47,813 nt of DNA, from NCBI GenBank assembly GCA_963575745.1, contig CAUYUJ010019613.1, positions 127,574 to 175,386 on the forward strand, written 5' to 3'. This DNA comes from Prorocentrum cordatum (lineage: Eukaryota; Sar; Dinophyceae; Prorocentrales; Prorocentraceae). The notes under the pieces were generated by a model. That model was not told the DNA's origin and searched no databases. It saw nothing but the letters and a program-made list of their open reading frames with translations. The position numbers and the translations under genes were made by a program. Below, in pieces: positions 1 through 10,856 of this stretch; the first letter of the stretch is position 1; every line of letters starts with the position of its first letter.

Positions 1-146
1 CCACCCCCTCGCCCGCTCCCTTCCCGCCCCAGCGCCCCCTTCCCACCCCAACCGCATCTCATTAGCTGTCCCCCTTCCCACCCCCTCGCCCCGCAGCACC
101 GCGCTGCCAACCCCTCTTCCTCGGACTTTCCAAGCTTTCGCTCCCA
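1..146. other. GC-rich leader, nothing recognised
   Basis: C-rich sequence with loose repeats of the type CCCCTTCCCACCCC. I see no coding signal or known element. It runs directly into a CGT microsatellite. Confidence 0.5.
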
Positions 147-327
<181 letters not shown>

Positions 328-663
328 TTCGGCTTGCAGCGGGGGCTGCGAGCTGGGACTAGCGCGATGTCCGCGCGCGAGGCCACTGCCCATCACCGCA
401 CGCGCTGCCATCGGCTGGCGGCGCGCCCGCTGCTGCAGGCCTGGGCTGGCCACGGCGGGGCCGACTGGAGGATCGGCCCGTGGTCGCCGCTGGCCCGCTG
501 GAGCGGCACCACGGCGCGGCGCCGCCAGGCGCCTGGGCCATGGGCGGAGGCAGGGGAAGTGATGGCAGGCGGAAGAGGAAGCGGCAAGCGGAGGAGCAGG
601 CCAAGGACGGCCAGCAGGAAGAGGTTGAAGGCGCAAGAGGAGGCCAAAGAGCCGAAGGGCCAG

Positions 664-976
664 GGCCAGTCATGAGGTGGCTGGGCCACCACCTGGTGGA
701 GTACAAGAGCGCGGAAGGTGAGCAGGGGCTGGCGTGCGAAGGTGCGGAGCCAATTGCGCGCGAGGCCACATGCAGAACAAGAGGAGAGGCGGGAGCTCCT
801 CTTCCAAGAGTGCCGAGGCGAAGGGCGTGGCTGCAAGGAGCAGCTACGGAGGCAGAGGAGAGGCCTATACACCCTCCCCTCGAAGGGTGACGGCAGGTGT
901 GTGTGTGTGTGTACGCCGATGGCGTAGGAGAGGTGCTGAGGAGTGAGCTCGAGGAGGCAGCGGGCGAGAAGATGGT
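664..976 (+). repeat. Direct repeat copy 1: LINE-tail-like Cys module
   Basis: This block aligns over about 310 bp with 3,848-4,164 in the same orientation. Shared landmarks are CCAGTCAT, GAGCAGGGGCTG, the stretch encoding FQECRGEG and EQLR, and GAGGCAG-GGGCGAGAAGA. Read across frames, both copies encode a short module with an R-C-G-A-N core followed by K-R-R-E-L-x-F-Q-E-C-R-G, like the Cys-containing tail that follows RNase H in the LINEs elsewhere in this window. Copy 1 has gained a (GT)n run at about 897-911. No intact frame crosses it, so it is probably a decayed fragment. Assigning it to a LINE tail is inference. Confidence 0.55.
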
Positions 977-1102
977 GCTGGTCGAGAAGGAACCCAGGGA
1001 GAGCCAAGCGAAGCAACGGCTGCGGGATGCGGAGGACGAGCTGAACGAGGCGGCAGGCGCCCTCGCGACCTCCAAGCACGCGCGCCTGAAGGCCAACGAG
1101 GA

Positions 1103-1471
1103 GTGCCTCCGGGAGGCGAAGACTGGAAGAAGCGCAGGAGGAGGCAAGCCAGAGGACGACGTACAGTTCCTCGAGGCGGAAGAGCCCCTGGCCGTGGAGG
1201 TGCCTGGGGACCTCGGGCAGGAGCTCGACGGGTGGACGACGTGGAGGTCAACGACGGCTGCGAACGGGGCAGGGAGGAGCTCAAGCGCTACCAGGCTGAG
1301 GGCAAGCAGGCGCTGGAGGCGGCCAGGGCCAGGAAGGCGGAGGCGGCAGCAGCGGGTGTGCAGCTCCACCAGCAGGCGCAGAGCAAGGCAGCGGAGCTCA
1401 AACAGAGGGTCGGCCAGGCGCGAGTGCGGGCGCGAGAAGCGTCCCAGAAGCGCAAGGTCGAGCTGAAGTGA
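1103..1471 (+). CDS. Open frame with coiled-coil-like C-terminus (doubtful)
   Basis: A 122-codon open frame. Its last 70 residues are Ala/Glu/Lys/Arg-rich with heptad-like spacing (for example QALEAARARKAEAAAAG, then QSKAAELKQRVGQARVRAREASQ), as expected of a coiled coil. The first half is Arg/Gly-rich and may be out of frame, because the overlapping frame at 897-1,466 has the more protein-like sequence there (EAEDELNEAAGALATSK-type). I recognise no family. In retroelements of this window a coiled coil precedes the enzymatic domains, so this could be a remnant of such a protein. It could equally be a by-product of purine-rich DNA. Confidence 0.25.
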   Translation: MPPGGEDWKKRRRRQARGRRTVPRGGRAPGRGGAWGPRAGARRVDDVEVNDGCERGREELKRYQAEGKQALEAARARKAEAAAAGVQLHQQAQSKAAELKQRVGQARVRAREASQKRKVELK

Positions 1472-2336
1472 GGAGCGCGCGGTTCGACCATGCAGCTGAG
1501 CTTCCTCGGCTTAAGCGTGCTGATCGGCGGCGGCGAGGCGAATAAGGACCACCTGGGGGTCTGCATCGCCCAGCAGGGGATCGACGTGCAGCGTGACGGC
1601 AGGTGGCGCGGGAGATTGCTAGATGACGGGTGTGAGGAGCGGCGTGGCAGGCAGCGCAGCCACGAGGTGCAGGTGGCCACCCCCAGCCTGAAGGAGCTTA
1701 GCACGGCGGGAGAGCCCAGCAGGTCCGAGTTGTGGGACTACAACGAAAAGGAGAGCTGGGGGCTGGGCGGCGCGGTGCCAAGCGCGAGTGCTGACCTGCA
1801 GCTCGAAGACGCCAGGCTCGACCCGCAGGAGGCACTCAGCATCGAGCGCTTCGACCTAGGCCGGGGCAAGAAGAACTACAAGGACATCGACATCGGCACG
1901 CCCCTGAACGGGTCGGAGGGCAAGAGGCTGCGCGAGGTTGGGGGCACAGGCGTCGTCGGTTCCTTCGGCAAGGGTGCGGCTGAGGAGGAGAGGAGGTGGG
2001 GGGGAAGGGCCGCCAGTGCGGCGCGCCCCCCACAGGCGCGAGGAGGCCGAAGGCCCAGCCGCTGACCTCAGAGGTCAGGTGGAGGGCCCAGCAGCTGACA
2101 GCGCCAAACAGAGAGGCAAGCAAGAGAACGAGCAGCAGGACGCGTATGGCCGTGGCAGCAGACCCAGCGCAAGCCTGGACCACTCAGCCGCAGTCCCTCT
2201 CCAACGTGCGATGGGCCCTGCGGGGACAGCGCCCGGGGTGCAGCAAGAGGCCACTGGGGAGGAGTTGGGAGGGATAAAAGGCTGCGCAGGGAAGCGAGCC
2301 GCGGCGAGCGGGGGCAATACAGCACGAGAGTCTTGA

Positions 2337-3065
2337 CAAGCGGACGACGGCGGAGGCGGGCCCGACCAACTGGAGGCGCACCTGTCCGAGATCCTGGGCA
2401 AGCTCGAGCACAGGTTCGAGCTGGTGGTGAACCAGAGGTTCCTGGAAAGAAAAGGGCCTGAGGAGCGGACGGCAACGGCAAGAGAACGTGCTGGCGCAGG
2501 CGGGCCAGACCAGCCCGAGGCACATCGCGTGGGGATCATGGAGGTGATCGAGCGCTGGTTCGAGCTGGAGGAGACCCAGGAGATCCTCGTGGGAGGAGGG
2601 ACCGATGAAGGGAAAGCACATGGCGGAGGCAGCGGCGGTTGGCAGGAGGAAGCTGATGCCACGTACGCCGAGCCCCCCCAGCCCGCAGTGGCTGCCGAGA
2701 CGCTCCTGGAGGAGGTCGCGCACGCGATCGAGCTGCAGGAGGCCCAACGAGTGTGGGAGAGCGCCGAGGGGAAGGAGAGCTTCACAGCCGACAGGACTTC
2801 GTTAGTAGCGAACGGCATCGGCAACAGCGAACATGAGGGGGAGGGGAGGGCAGCCAGCTGGCATGGAGGCCCTGGCCGCGGAGGCTGTGAGGAAGGCGCA
2901 AGCAAAGGAGGAGAAGAGAGGCGGCACTGGCGCCGAGGAGGCAGAGGCGGAGGGCTTCCTCCAGCTAGAGCGCCGCCAGAGGAGCAGATGGAGAGGCAGG
3001 AGGTGGGGGAGCGCAGACGAGGCCTACGAGGAGTGGTTCACGGCGGCCGAGGACTACCCGTGTGA
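2337..3065 (+). pseudogene. Decayed ORF with tandem 48-codon module
   Basis: The frame is open from 2,337, just after a TGA, to 3,065. It contains two tandem copies of a module 144 bp (48 codons) apart. The first, from 2,356, begins GGPDQLEAHLSEIL and carries HRFELVV. The second, from 2,500, begins GGPDQPEAHRVGIM and carries RWFELEE. The rest is Gly/Glu/Arg-rich and shows no recognised domain. The ORF lies upstream, in the same orientation, of an RNase H remnant at 3,290-3,563, so it may be the N-terminal or linker part of the same degenerate retroelement. No start codon is convincing. Whether it was ever translated is uncertain. Confidence 0.3.
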
Positions 3066-3289
3066 ACTGCACGGGCCGCCGAAGCCCACGGTCGGGCACG
3101 AGGACTGCCAGCGGCTGCACCGCGGGCTCCAAGAAGGAGAAGCGGGCCCTGGTGCAAGGAGAGGAGGCAGGGGTGAGGTTCGCCAAGGGCATCTTCCCTG
3201 AGGTGAAGCAGGTGGGGTTCATGCTGCACGAGAGGCCCGAGAAGGGCGAGGGGATCGGGATCCAGGAGCCGCCCGACGGGGTCTTCAAG

Positions 3290-3563
3290 GGCAGGGTGTT
3301 CGTGAACAGCTCGGCGACGGACCCCATGGAAGAGAGCCTGAGAAGGTCAGGCTGGGCGATCGGGCAGTACTCAGGGGGCGGCCAGGGGCATGGAGCTGAG
3401 TGGAATACGGTGCCGCTCGCGCGGGCGCCGATGCAGCTGGCCAGGGACGACGAGGATCGCGCGCTCCACGTCTTGGCAGGCTGCGCCCACGGCTCGCTGG
3501 AGGTTTTCTGCGACAACCAGAGAAGGCAATGAGGAGGCGGACGCGGGGGCCAAGAGAGGAGCC
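3290..3563 (+). pseudogene. RNase H domain remnant of a LINE
   Basis: Two separated RNase H signatures can be read. At 3,290 a frame gives GRVFVNSSATDPMEESLRRSG then WAIG, matching the first strand and the D-G-S turn of retrotransposon RNase H (usual form VFxDGSATDP...RxGWA). Here the first catalytic Asp is Asn. At 3,525, in another frame, GNEEADAGAKRGA matches the last catalytic block (GNxxADxxAKxGA). The middle of the domain, including the residue-70 Asp block (LEVFCDN at about 3,500), is compressed, and a frameshift lies between the blocks. The domain is therefore broken. Its orientation is opposite to both other LINEs in the window. Confidence 0.65.
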
Positions 3564-3847
3564 AGCTGGTGGGGGACACGAGCCTCAGCGGGCCTTGGCC
3601 GCGGAAGGTGCCCGCTCCCGGCCAGGCAGATGGCAAGGTGGGCAGCGCAGTCCTCGGACGGGCGGCGGTCGCAGGCGCCAGGCGCGGACGGCTTCCCAAG
3701 AGAGGCCTCAGCCAAGCACGAGGGCATGGACCCCAGCGTCCAGGAGGCGGAGGACGGGCTCAGGAAGGCTGAGGAGGTGCAGGCCAGGGATGGCTACCAG
3801 ACAAGAGCAGAGGAGGCAGGAGGAGGCCAGGAAGCCGAGTGGTTTCT

Positions 3848-4164
3848 GTCCAGTCATCAGGTGGCGGAACCACCGCGTGGCGGAGCACAGGAGTGCGGGA
3901 GGCGAGCAGGGGCTGACGTGCCGAAGGGGCGGAGCCAACGGCGCACGGGGGCCACCTGCAGACCAAGAGGAGGCGTGAGCTCGGTTTCCAGGAATGCCGC
4001 GGCGAGGGGTGTGGCTACCAGGAGCAGCTGAGGGAGGCATTGGGAGGACTTGCACCCTCTCCACTCGAAGAGGGACAGCACGTGCGAGTACGCCGAGGGC
4101 GTAGGAGCGCAGCCGAGGAGCGAGATCGTGGAGGCAGAGGGCGAGAAGAGGCAAGACGGAGAGG
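3848..4164 (+). repeat. Direct repeat copy 2: LINE-tail-like Cys module
   Basis: Partner of 664-976. It lies about 285 bp downstream of the RNase H remnant in the same orientation, where a LINE would carry its C-terminal Cys tail. The frame encoding KRRRELGFQECRGEG followed by CGYQEQLREALGGL is cleaner here than in copy 1. This placement is the main reason for reading the block as a LINE tail. Confidence 0.5.
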
Positions 4165-4630
4165 ACCTGCGAGGGCAGGGAGGTGCGGGCGTGGCGTGCC
4201 CGACGGAGGACGGCCCCAAAGGCTACGGCGGCGCGCTGCCGCTGCAACCGCGGTGTGCAGTAGCCAAGGCCCACGGGGTCGACGAGGGCGGCATGCTGGC
4301 CTTGGGCAGGGGAGCCCGGGCAGCCAAGGCCGAGCAGGCGATGGAGCCCGAGGAGGGCGCGGTTTCAGGGCGGCGCGCTACGGGGAGCGGCCAGGAGGGG
4401 CAGCCGTGCTGTGCCGCAGCGCTGCGACCCAAGGCAGGCGCGGAGGTTGCGCGACCCGAGGGCGGCGTGGCGGAGGGAGGCCTGCCGTTGGCAGGCCAAG
4501 GCGGGGTGGCGGGCTCGCTGCCCCTGGCCGAAGGGAGGAGCTGAGCGGCGTGCGCGGTCTTGCGCGCGCGCGGCTCAGCGGGGAGCGGACGGACGTCGCC
4601 CCCACGCCGCGTCAGAGAGCGTTAGAGAAC
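4165..4630. other. GC-rich stretch, nothing firm
   Basis: Purine- and GC-rich DNA between the LINE remnant and the CGT array. Frames are open on both strands but low in complexity (Gly/Ala/Arg), with no motif I can name. Confidence 0.4.
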
Positions 4631-7075
4631 GTCGTCGTCGTCGTGGGCGTCGGCATCGCCGTCGCCGTCGTCGTCGTGGCCGTCGTCGTCGTCGTCGTCG
4701 CCGTCGTGGCCGTGATCGTCGTCGTCGTCGTGGTCGTCTTCGTCGACGTCGTCGTCGTCGTGGCCGTCGTCGACGTCGTAGCTGTCGTCGTGGCCGTCGT
4801 CGTCGTGGCCGTTGTCGTCGGGGCCGTCGTCGTCGTGGTCGTGGCCGTCGTCGTCGTGGCCGTCGTCGTCGTGGCTGTCGTCGTCGTCGTCGTAGCCGTC
4901 GTCGTCGTCATCGTCGTCGTGGCCGTCGTTGTCGCCGTGGTGGTCGTCGTGGCCGTCGTCGTCGTCGTGGCCGTCGTCGTCGTCATCGTGGCCGTGGTGG
5001 TCGTCGCGGTCGTCGTCGTCGTGGCCGTCGTCGTCGTCGTAGCCGTCGTCGACGTCGTCGTCGTGGCCGTAATGGTCTTCGTGGCCGTCGTCGTCGTCGT
5101 CGTCGTTGCCGTCGTCGTCGTCATCGTCGTCGTCGTGGTCGTCGGCATCGTCGTCCTGGCATTCGTCGTCGTCATCGGCCGTCGTCGTGGCCGTCCACTT
5201 CGTCATCGGCGTCGTCGTTGGCATCGTCCTCGTCGTCGTAACCGTCGTCATCGTCGTCGTGGCAGTCGTCGTCGTCATCGTCGTCGCTGCCGTGGTCGTC
5301 GTCGTCGTCGTATCAGTCGTCATTGTCGTGGCCGCCGTCGTTGTTGTCGTCGTTGCAGTTGTCGTCGTCGTTGTCGTCGTCGTCTTTCGTCGTCGTGGCC
5401 GTCGTCATCGACGTCGTCGTCGACGTCGTCGTCGTCGCGGCCGTCGTCGTCGTCGCCGTCGTCGTGGACGTTGTCGTCGTGGCCATCGTCGTCGTCGTCG
5501 TCGTGGCCGTGGCCGTGGCCGTCGTCGTCGTCGCCGTCGTCGTCTTAGTCGTCATCGTGGTCGTCGTCGTCGTCGTCATCAACGGCGTCGTCGTCGTTGC
5601 CGTCGTCGTCGTCGTTGTCGTCGTCGTCGTCGCGGCCGTCGTCGCTGTCGTGGTCGTCGTCGTCGGCGCCGTCGTCGTCATCGTCGCGGCCGTCGTCGTC
5701 CCCGCTGTCGCGGCGTCGTCGTTGTGGCCGTCGTGGCCGTCGTCGTGGGCGTCGTCGTCGTGGCCGTCGTCGTCGTCGTCTCCGTCGTGGCCGTCGTCGT
5801 CGTCGTCGACGTCGTCGTGGTCGCCGCCGCCTGTAGCGCGAAGGCAGGCAGAAGGACAGGCAGGCGAGAGACCAGTCGTCGTCGACGTCCTCGTCGTCGT
5901 CGTCATCGTCGTGGTCGTGGTCGTCGTCGTCGAAGCCATCGTCGTCATCGTCGTCGTCGTGGCCGTCGTCATCATCGTCGTCGTGGCCGTCGAAGCCGTC
6001 GTCGTCGCCGTCGTCGTCGTGGCCGTCGTCGTCGTGGTTGTCGTCGTCGTGGCCGTCGTGGCCGTAGTCGTCGTCGTCGTTGTCGTCGTCGTCGTGGCCA
6101 TCGTCGTCGTCGTCGTCGTCGTGGCCGTCGTCGTCGTCGTCGTCGTCGTTGCCGTCGTCGTCGCCGGCGTCGTCGTCGTGGCCGTGGTGGCCGTCGTCGT
6201 CGTCGTCGTCGACGTCGTCGTCGTCGTGGGCGTGGTGGTCGTCGTCGTGGGAATCGTCGTCGTCGTGGCCGTTGTCTTCGTCGTCATCGACGTCGTCGTT
6301 GCCATCGTCGTCGTCGGCGTCATCGTGGGCGTCGGCGTCGTCGTCGTAGCCGTCGTCGTCGTCGTTGCACGTCGTCGTCGTCGTTGCCGTCGTCGTCATC
6401 GTCGTCGTCGTGACCGTCGTTGTCGTCGCTGTGGCCGTCGTCGTCGTCGTGGCCGTCGTCGTGGGCAGCGTCGTCGTGGTCGTCGTCGTCGTAGCCGTTG
6501 TCATCGTCGTCGTCGTCGCGGCCGTCGTCGTCGTCGTCGTGGCCGTTGTCGTCGTCGACGTCGTCGTCGTAGTGGCGGTCATCGTCGTCTTCTTCGTCGT
6601 CGTCGTCGTGGCCGTCGTCGTTGTCGTCCTCGTCGTCGTCGTGGCCGTCGTCGACGTCGTCGTCGTAGCTGTCGTCATCGAGGCCGTCGTCGTCGTCGTC
6701 GTGGCCGTCGTCGTCGTGGCCGTCGTCGTCGTCGTGGCCGTCGTCGTCGTCAGCGTCATCGTCGTCGCGGCCGTCGTCCCCGTCGTCGTCGTCGTTGCCG
6801 TCGCCGTCGTCGTCGTCGTCGTCGGCGTCGTCGTTACCGTCGTCGTCGTCGGCGTCGTCGTCGTCGTGGTGGCCGTCACCATTGTCGTGGCCGTCGTCGT
6901 CGTGGTCGTCGTCATCAACGGCGTCGCCGTCGTCGTGGCCGTCGTGGCCGTCGTCGTGGCCGTCGTCGTCGTCGTGGCCGTCGTCGTCGTCGTGGCCGTC
7001 GTCGTCGTCAGCGTCCTCGTCGTGTGGCCGTCGTCCCCGTCGTCGTCGTTGTTGCCGTCGTTGTCGTCGCCGTGG

Positions 7076-7112
<37 letters not shown>

Positions 7113-7133
7113 TGTCGTCGTGGCCGTCGTCCC

Positions 7134-7167
<34 letters not shown>

Positions 7168-7719
7168 GTGGCCGTCGTCGTCGTCGTAGCCGTCGTGGCC
7201 GTCGTGGTCGTCGTCGCCCGTCGTCGTGGTCGGCGTCGTCGTGGCCGCAGTCGTCGTCGTCGTCGTGGCCGTCGTCGTCGTCGTCGTCGTCGTCGGCGTC
7301 GTCGTTGCCGTCGTCGTCGTCGGCGTCGTCGTGGTGGCCGTCACCATTGTCGTGGCCGTCGTCGTCGTGGTCGTCGTCATCAACGGCGTCGTCGTCGTCG
7401 CGGCCGTCGTCGTCTTCGTCGTCGTCGCGGCCGTCGTGGCCGTCGTCGTGGCGGCCGTCGTCGTCGTCGCCGTGGCCGTCGTCGTCGTCGTCGTCGTCCT
7501 GGCCGTCGTCATCATCGTCCTGGCCGTCGTCGTCGTCGTGGCCGTCGTCGTCGTCGTTGCCGTCGTCGTCGTTGTCGCCGTCGTCGTCGTCGTCGTGGCC
7601 GTTGTCATCATCGTTGTGGCCGTCGTCGTTGTCGTCATCGTCGTCGACGTCATCGTCGTCATCGCTGCCGTCGTCGTCATCGCTGCCGTCGTCGTCGTCA
7701 TTCCCGCCGTCGCAGCCAT
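4631..7719. repeat. 3.1-kb CGT/GTC/GCC triplet array
   Basis: Almost every codon-length step is GTC, GTG, GCC, TCG or a one-base variant. Because the repeat and its complement lack stop codons, very long frames stay open on both strands (Val/Ala, Arg-rich and Ser-rich on plus; Thr- and Asp-rich on minus). These are not credible genes. Internal landmarks repeat at long range: the block GTGGCCGTCACCATTGTC and the following TCATCAACGGCG occur twice, 465 bp apart (about 6,871 and 7,336), and TCATCAACGGCG also occurs at 5,576. A short non-repeat island (AGGCAGGCAGAAGGACAGGC) lies near 5,840-5,870. Confidence 0.97.
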
Positions 7720-8395
7720 CGGCGCAAACCGATCAGGAACCAGACAGGGCAGGGCGATGAAGGCACTTTAGGGCCCCGAGGTGGGCTCCCTCTCGAGCGG
7801 GGACCTCACTCCGATAACACAAACTTATAGCCCCCCTCCTGGAATTCCACCCCGAGAAATCTGGGGTGAGCGCATAGGTATGGATGCTAGTTGTCCTCTC
7901 ATGAATATATGCATACCATTGATGTGAATGCTCCTCTGTGCGTCTGAAGCGACACTCCACGATATGCGCGCGAGCGGGCCCGTGATATACCTCCTGGCGA
8001 CTCCCCCAGTGGAGTGCCCGAAAGCCAATCATTTTGCATCTTGACGCACAGAGGCCTCAGAGAGGCCCCCAGAGGCCTTCCAAGAGACCCCCAGAGACCT
8101 CTAAGAAGCCTTCTGTCAACGACCCGTGCACGGAGGCAGGTTGGGCCGCAGGCCACTAGACCCCACCCCTGGACCCCCCCCCCTTGGGCTGACGCCCTAT
8201 CAAGAACGGAACCGCGTGAACGCTCTTTCCGTCATCCGCCGCCCCCTGTGGTCTTGCCACAGGGGTGCCCGGCGTACTAGAATATACTGGTTGTGCTTTG
8301 GTTCTTTTTCCGAAAGAGCTCCCCCTGGGGCTTCGGCCCAGCGCGCTGACCACCCGGAAAGCCGCCGAAAATCTGCATGTCAATGCCTTTCCCGC
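7720..8395. other. Non-coding; dispersed-repeat fragment
   Basis: No gene is visible. Within 7,800-7,885 the stretch ACTTATAGCCCCC...GAGAAATCTGGGGTGAGC resembles ACTTACAGCCCCA...AAGAGATCTGGCGTGAGC at 23,905-23,955, so the two are copies of one dispersed family. The rest is unremarkable AT/GC-mixed sequence leading into the GGCCCAAGA array. Confidence 0.5.
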
Positions 8396-9490
8396 TCCAA
8401 GATGGCCCAAGATGGCCTCCAAGACGGCTTAGATGGGCCCGAGATGGTCTCTGAGTTCGCCCAAGATGGTCAGTTATGGCCTCCAAGACGGCCTAAGAGG
8501 GTCCAAGATGCCTACAAGTCCGCCCAAGAAGTCTCCAACATGGTCCAAGATGGCCTCAAGATGGCCCAAGACGGCCCAAGAGGCCCCCAAGAGGCCTCCA
8601 AGACGGCCCAAGAGGCCTCCAACAGGGCCTACAGGAAAGCCCGAAGAGGCCAAAATCATTGATTTTCCTTAGGTGTTTGAAGTATATTGGCAGTTGCTTC
8701 TCTTCGGTCCTCCGACGGCCCGAGACGGCCCAACAGCCCCCAAAGATCGCCCCAAGATCGCCCACGAGGCCTCCAAGAGGGCCCCCGAACGGCCCAAGAA
8801 GCCCCCAAGACTGCCCCAAGAGGGCCCCAAGCCGGGCCACGAGGCCTCCAAAACGTCCAAGATGGCCTCCAAGACTGCCCTGGAGCACCCCAAGAGAGCC
8901 CCAAGTCGGCCCAGAGAGGCCCTAAAGACGGCTTCCTAGGGCGTCAGACAGGCCAGAAGGACACCAAGACGGCCAAAGATGGCTCCAAGATGGCCCAAAA
9001 CAGCCCAAGACCCCCGAGAGGTCTCCAAGACGGCCCAAGTGGTCTCCGAAAGGTCCTCCAGAAGGCCCGAAGAGGCCAAAATCATTGATTTGCCTTAGGT
9101 GTTTGAAGGATTTGGGCATTTGCTTCTTCCCGATCTCCCGACGGCTCGAGACGGCCCAAGAGCCCCCAAAGATCGCCCCAAGATCGCCCACGAGGCCTCC
9201 AAGAAGGCCCCACACGGCCCAAGAGGCCCCGAAGATGGCCCCAGGAGGGCCCCAAGGCGGCCCAAGAGGCCTCGAAGACGCCCAAGATGGCCTCCAAGAC
9301 AGCCCTGCCCCGAGAGGCCCCCAAGACGGCTTCCGGCGGCGTCAGACGGGCCAGGAATGCCCCAAGACAGCCAAAGAGGCCCCTGAGAAGCCCTCAAAGG
9401 CCCCCAAGAGACGCAAGGAGGCCCCCAAGACGCCTCCAAAAGGCTCCCAGGAAGCGCCCAGGAGGTCCCAAGAGTGCCCGCTGAGGCTCC
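8396..9490. repeat. GGCCCAAGA-type array with two ~426-bp units
   Basis: Dense variants of GATGGCCCAAGATGGCCTCC and AGACGGCCCAAGAGGCCTCC. A larger unit is visible. The anchor AAAATCATTGATTT, followed by CCTTAGGTGTTTGAAG, occurs at 8,652 and again at 9,078, each followed by CCCCAAAGATCGCCCCAAG and CGCCCACGAGGCCTCCAAG. The period is 426 bp. Open frames through this block (Pro/Lys/Arg-rich on plus, Leu/Gly-rich on minus) follow from the repeat and are not genes. Confidence 0.93.
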
Positions 9491-9498
9491 CAAGATGT

Positions 9499-9537
9499 CC
9501 CTTCCTCCTCCTCATCCTCCTCCTCCTCCTCCTCCTG
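9499..9537. repeat. (TCC)n tract at LINE-A 3' boundary
   Basis: A TCC run with one ATCC interruption. It sits between the GGCCCAAGA array and the 3' end of LINE-A, which lies on the minus strand. Confidence 0.9.
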
Positions 9538-9686
9538 GGCACAGATCCAGAGCGGACGGAATCCGCCCACTGCGGGCGGGAGCACTGCGGGTGGCGCATT
9601 TCGATACCACTTCCGCCACCGCAGGCTCGTCAGCAGCTGGGTTCGACACGGCGCGACACACTGCGTCGAGCACAGCAGGCAAGGCC

Positions 9687-10856
9687 TCACAACGTTGCGT
9701 GAGGAGATGACCCAGCCGATGGGCTAGGCGGTGCATGGACAGGAGCATCGACCGCCACGGTCGGCATGCTCAACATTCGAAGATCCAAGGAGCGCTTCCA
9801 CGCGCCATCTAGCTTGAATTCACCACTTCGCAGGCGATCGAGGATTTGCCTGCGGTCTTTCGAGAGCCGGAGGGGCTTACATTCTGCAGCTAGTGACACC
9901 ACGCGGGAGGTGGTGAACGAAGCACAGGACATGCAGCAGAAAACAGGCTTAGAATCAACAAGAAAAGTCCCCACCTGATGAGCTCTCGACCCAGCATCAC
10001 GCAGCAAGACCTGTACGGCGAGGATCCTCTGCTCAAGGGTGGGGGGCTCTGGCTTGACGGAGATTAAGGAGGGGGCTGCCGAGGTGCTGGGGCGCTGGCG
10101 ATGCAAGCAATCAACAGAAGCAGCCGACTCACCTGCTCTCGCAATCCACCTCCCCGTCAGTCCCACCATCTCCCTCTGCGTGCTGAGCAGCTTCAAAAAA
10201 TCAGGTGGCACACGCAATTCACGAGCACGCTTCTTAGCCGCCAGGTCGGCAGCGTCATCCCCAAGCTTGTCCCTGAGAGAGAAACGCCCAGAGTCAACAC
10301 CAAGATATGTCACATGTGCTTTCACCTTCCTTACTTCTGGCAAATCTCCTCCCCCGTCACCGATTTTCAGCCAGACCTTTTTCCACAGACAGGCCCAGGC
10401 TGACGAAGCATGCGTGGTAACGTCTGGACCACGAACGTTCACACCACGCCACACGAAGTCCGAGTCGGCGTGATATACTGTGGGCGGCACTGCAAACAGA
10501 AGGGAAGCATAGAAGGCAAACAAGTCTGCTCCGTCGGTGTCTTGCAACGGATAGGGCAAGAGACCTGTCAGGGTGCAAGTACACGTGTTGCTGTGCGCCG
10601 CAAGCGCAACCACAGCCCAAGCAGAGAAACCACGATCAGGGTAGTCGGTCAAAAAAGACCCATCAAGATACAGATCACCAGTGAGCGCCTGCGGGTCACC
10701 GTAGCACTTGAACTGAGCATCGGTTGGCATCTGCAACAAATACTGAGGCACTTGCGGCAGAGGCAGGAGACCACGCTCAAGAAGCAGACGCCCCAGAGGA
10801 TTCTGATCCACATGTGGCCTTATGAGACGGATAGGAACTGGGAGTGCCTCTCCCAT
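9687..10856 (-). pseudogene. LINE-A RNase H domain and C-terminal Cys tail
   Basis: A 389-codon open frame. RNase H signatures are LYLDGSFL (first catalytic Asp), then GFSAWAVV, HADSDFVWRGV (third-block Asp) and KVKAHVTYLG followed by LGDDAADLAAKKRA (last catalytic block). All the Asp positions expected of retrotransposon RNase H are present. A tail follows with VFCCMSCASF (CxxC) and, after about 12 residues, ECKPL, then RRQILDRLRSG, a layout seen at the end of other LINE ORF2 proteins here. The frame differs from the upstream segment at 10,820-11,404, so a frameshift separates them. A further 3' remnant in another frame may continue to about 9,512. Confidence 0.8.

Noticed and set aside
359-1369. 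A 336-codon Ser/Pro/Leu-rich minus-strand frame
   Set aside because: It is the complement of purine-rich plus-strand DNA; composition alone explains it and no motif is present.
5323-7830. An 835-codon open frame (plus) and a 724-codon frame on minus across the CGT array
   Set aside because: The triplet units lack stops on both strands, so the frames are open by composition. The products are poly-Val/Arg and poly-Thr/Asp with no domain.
8433-9500. Several overlapping Pro/Lys-rich frames in the GGCCCAAGA array
   Set aside because: Every frame of the short repeat unit is nearly stop-free; the sequence periodicity, not coding, explains them.
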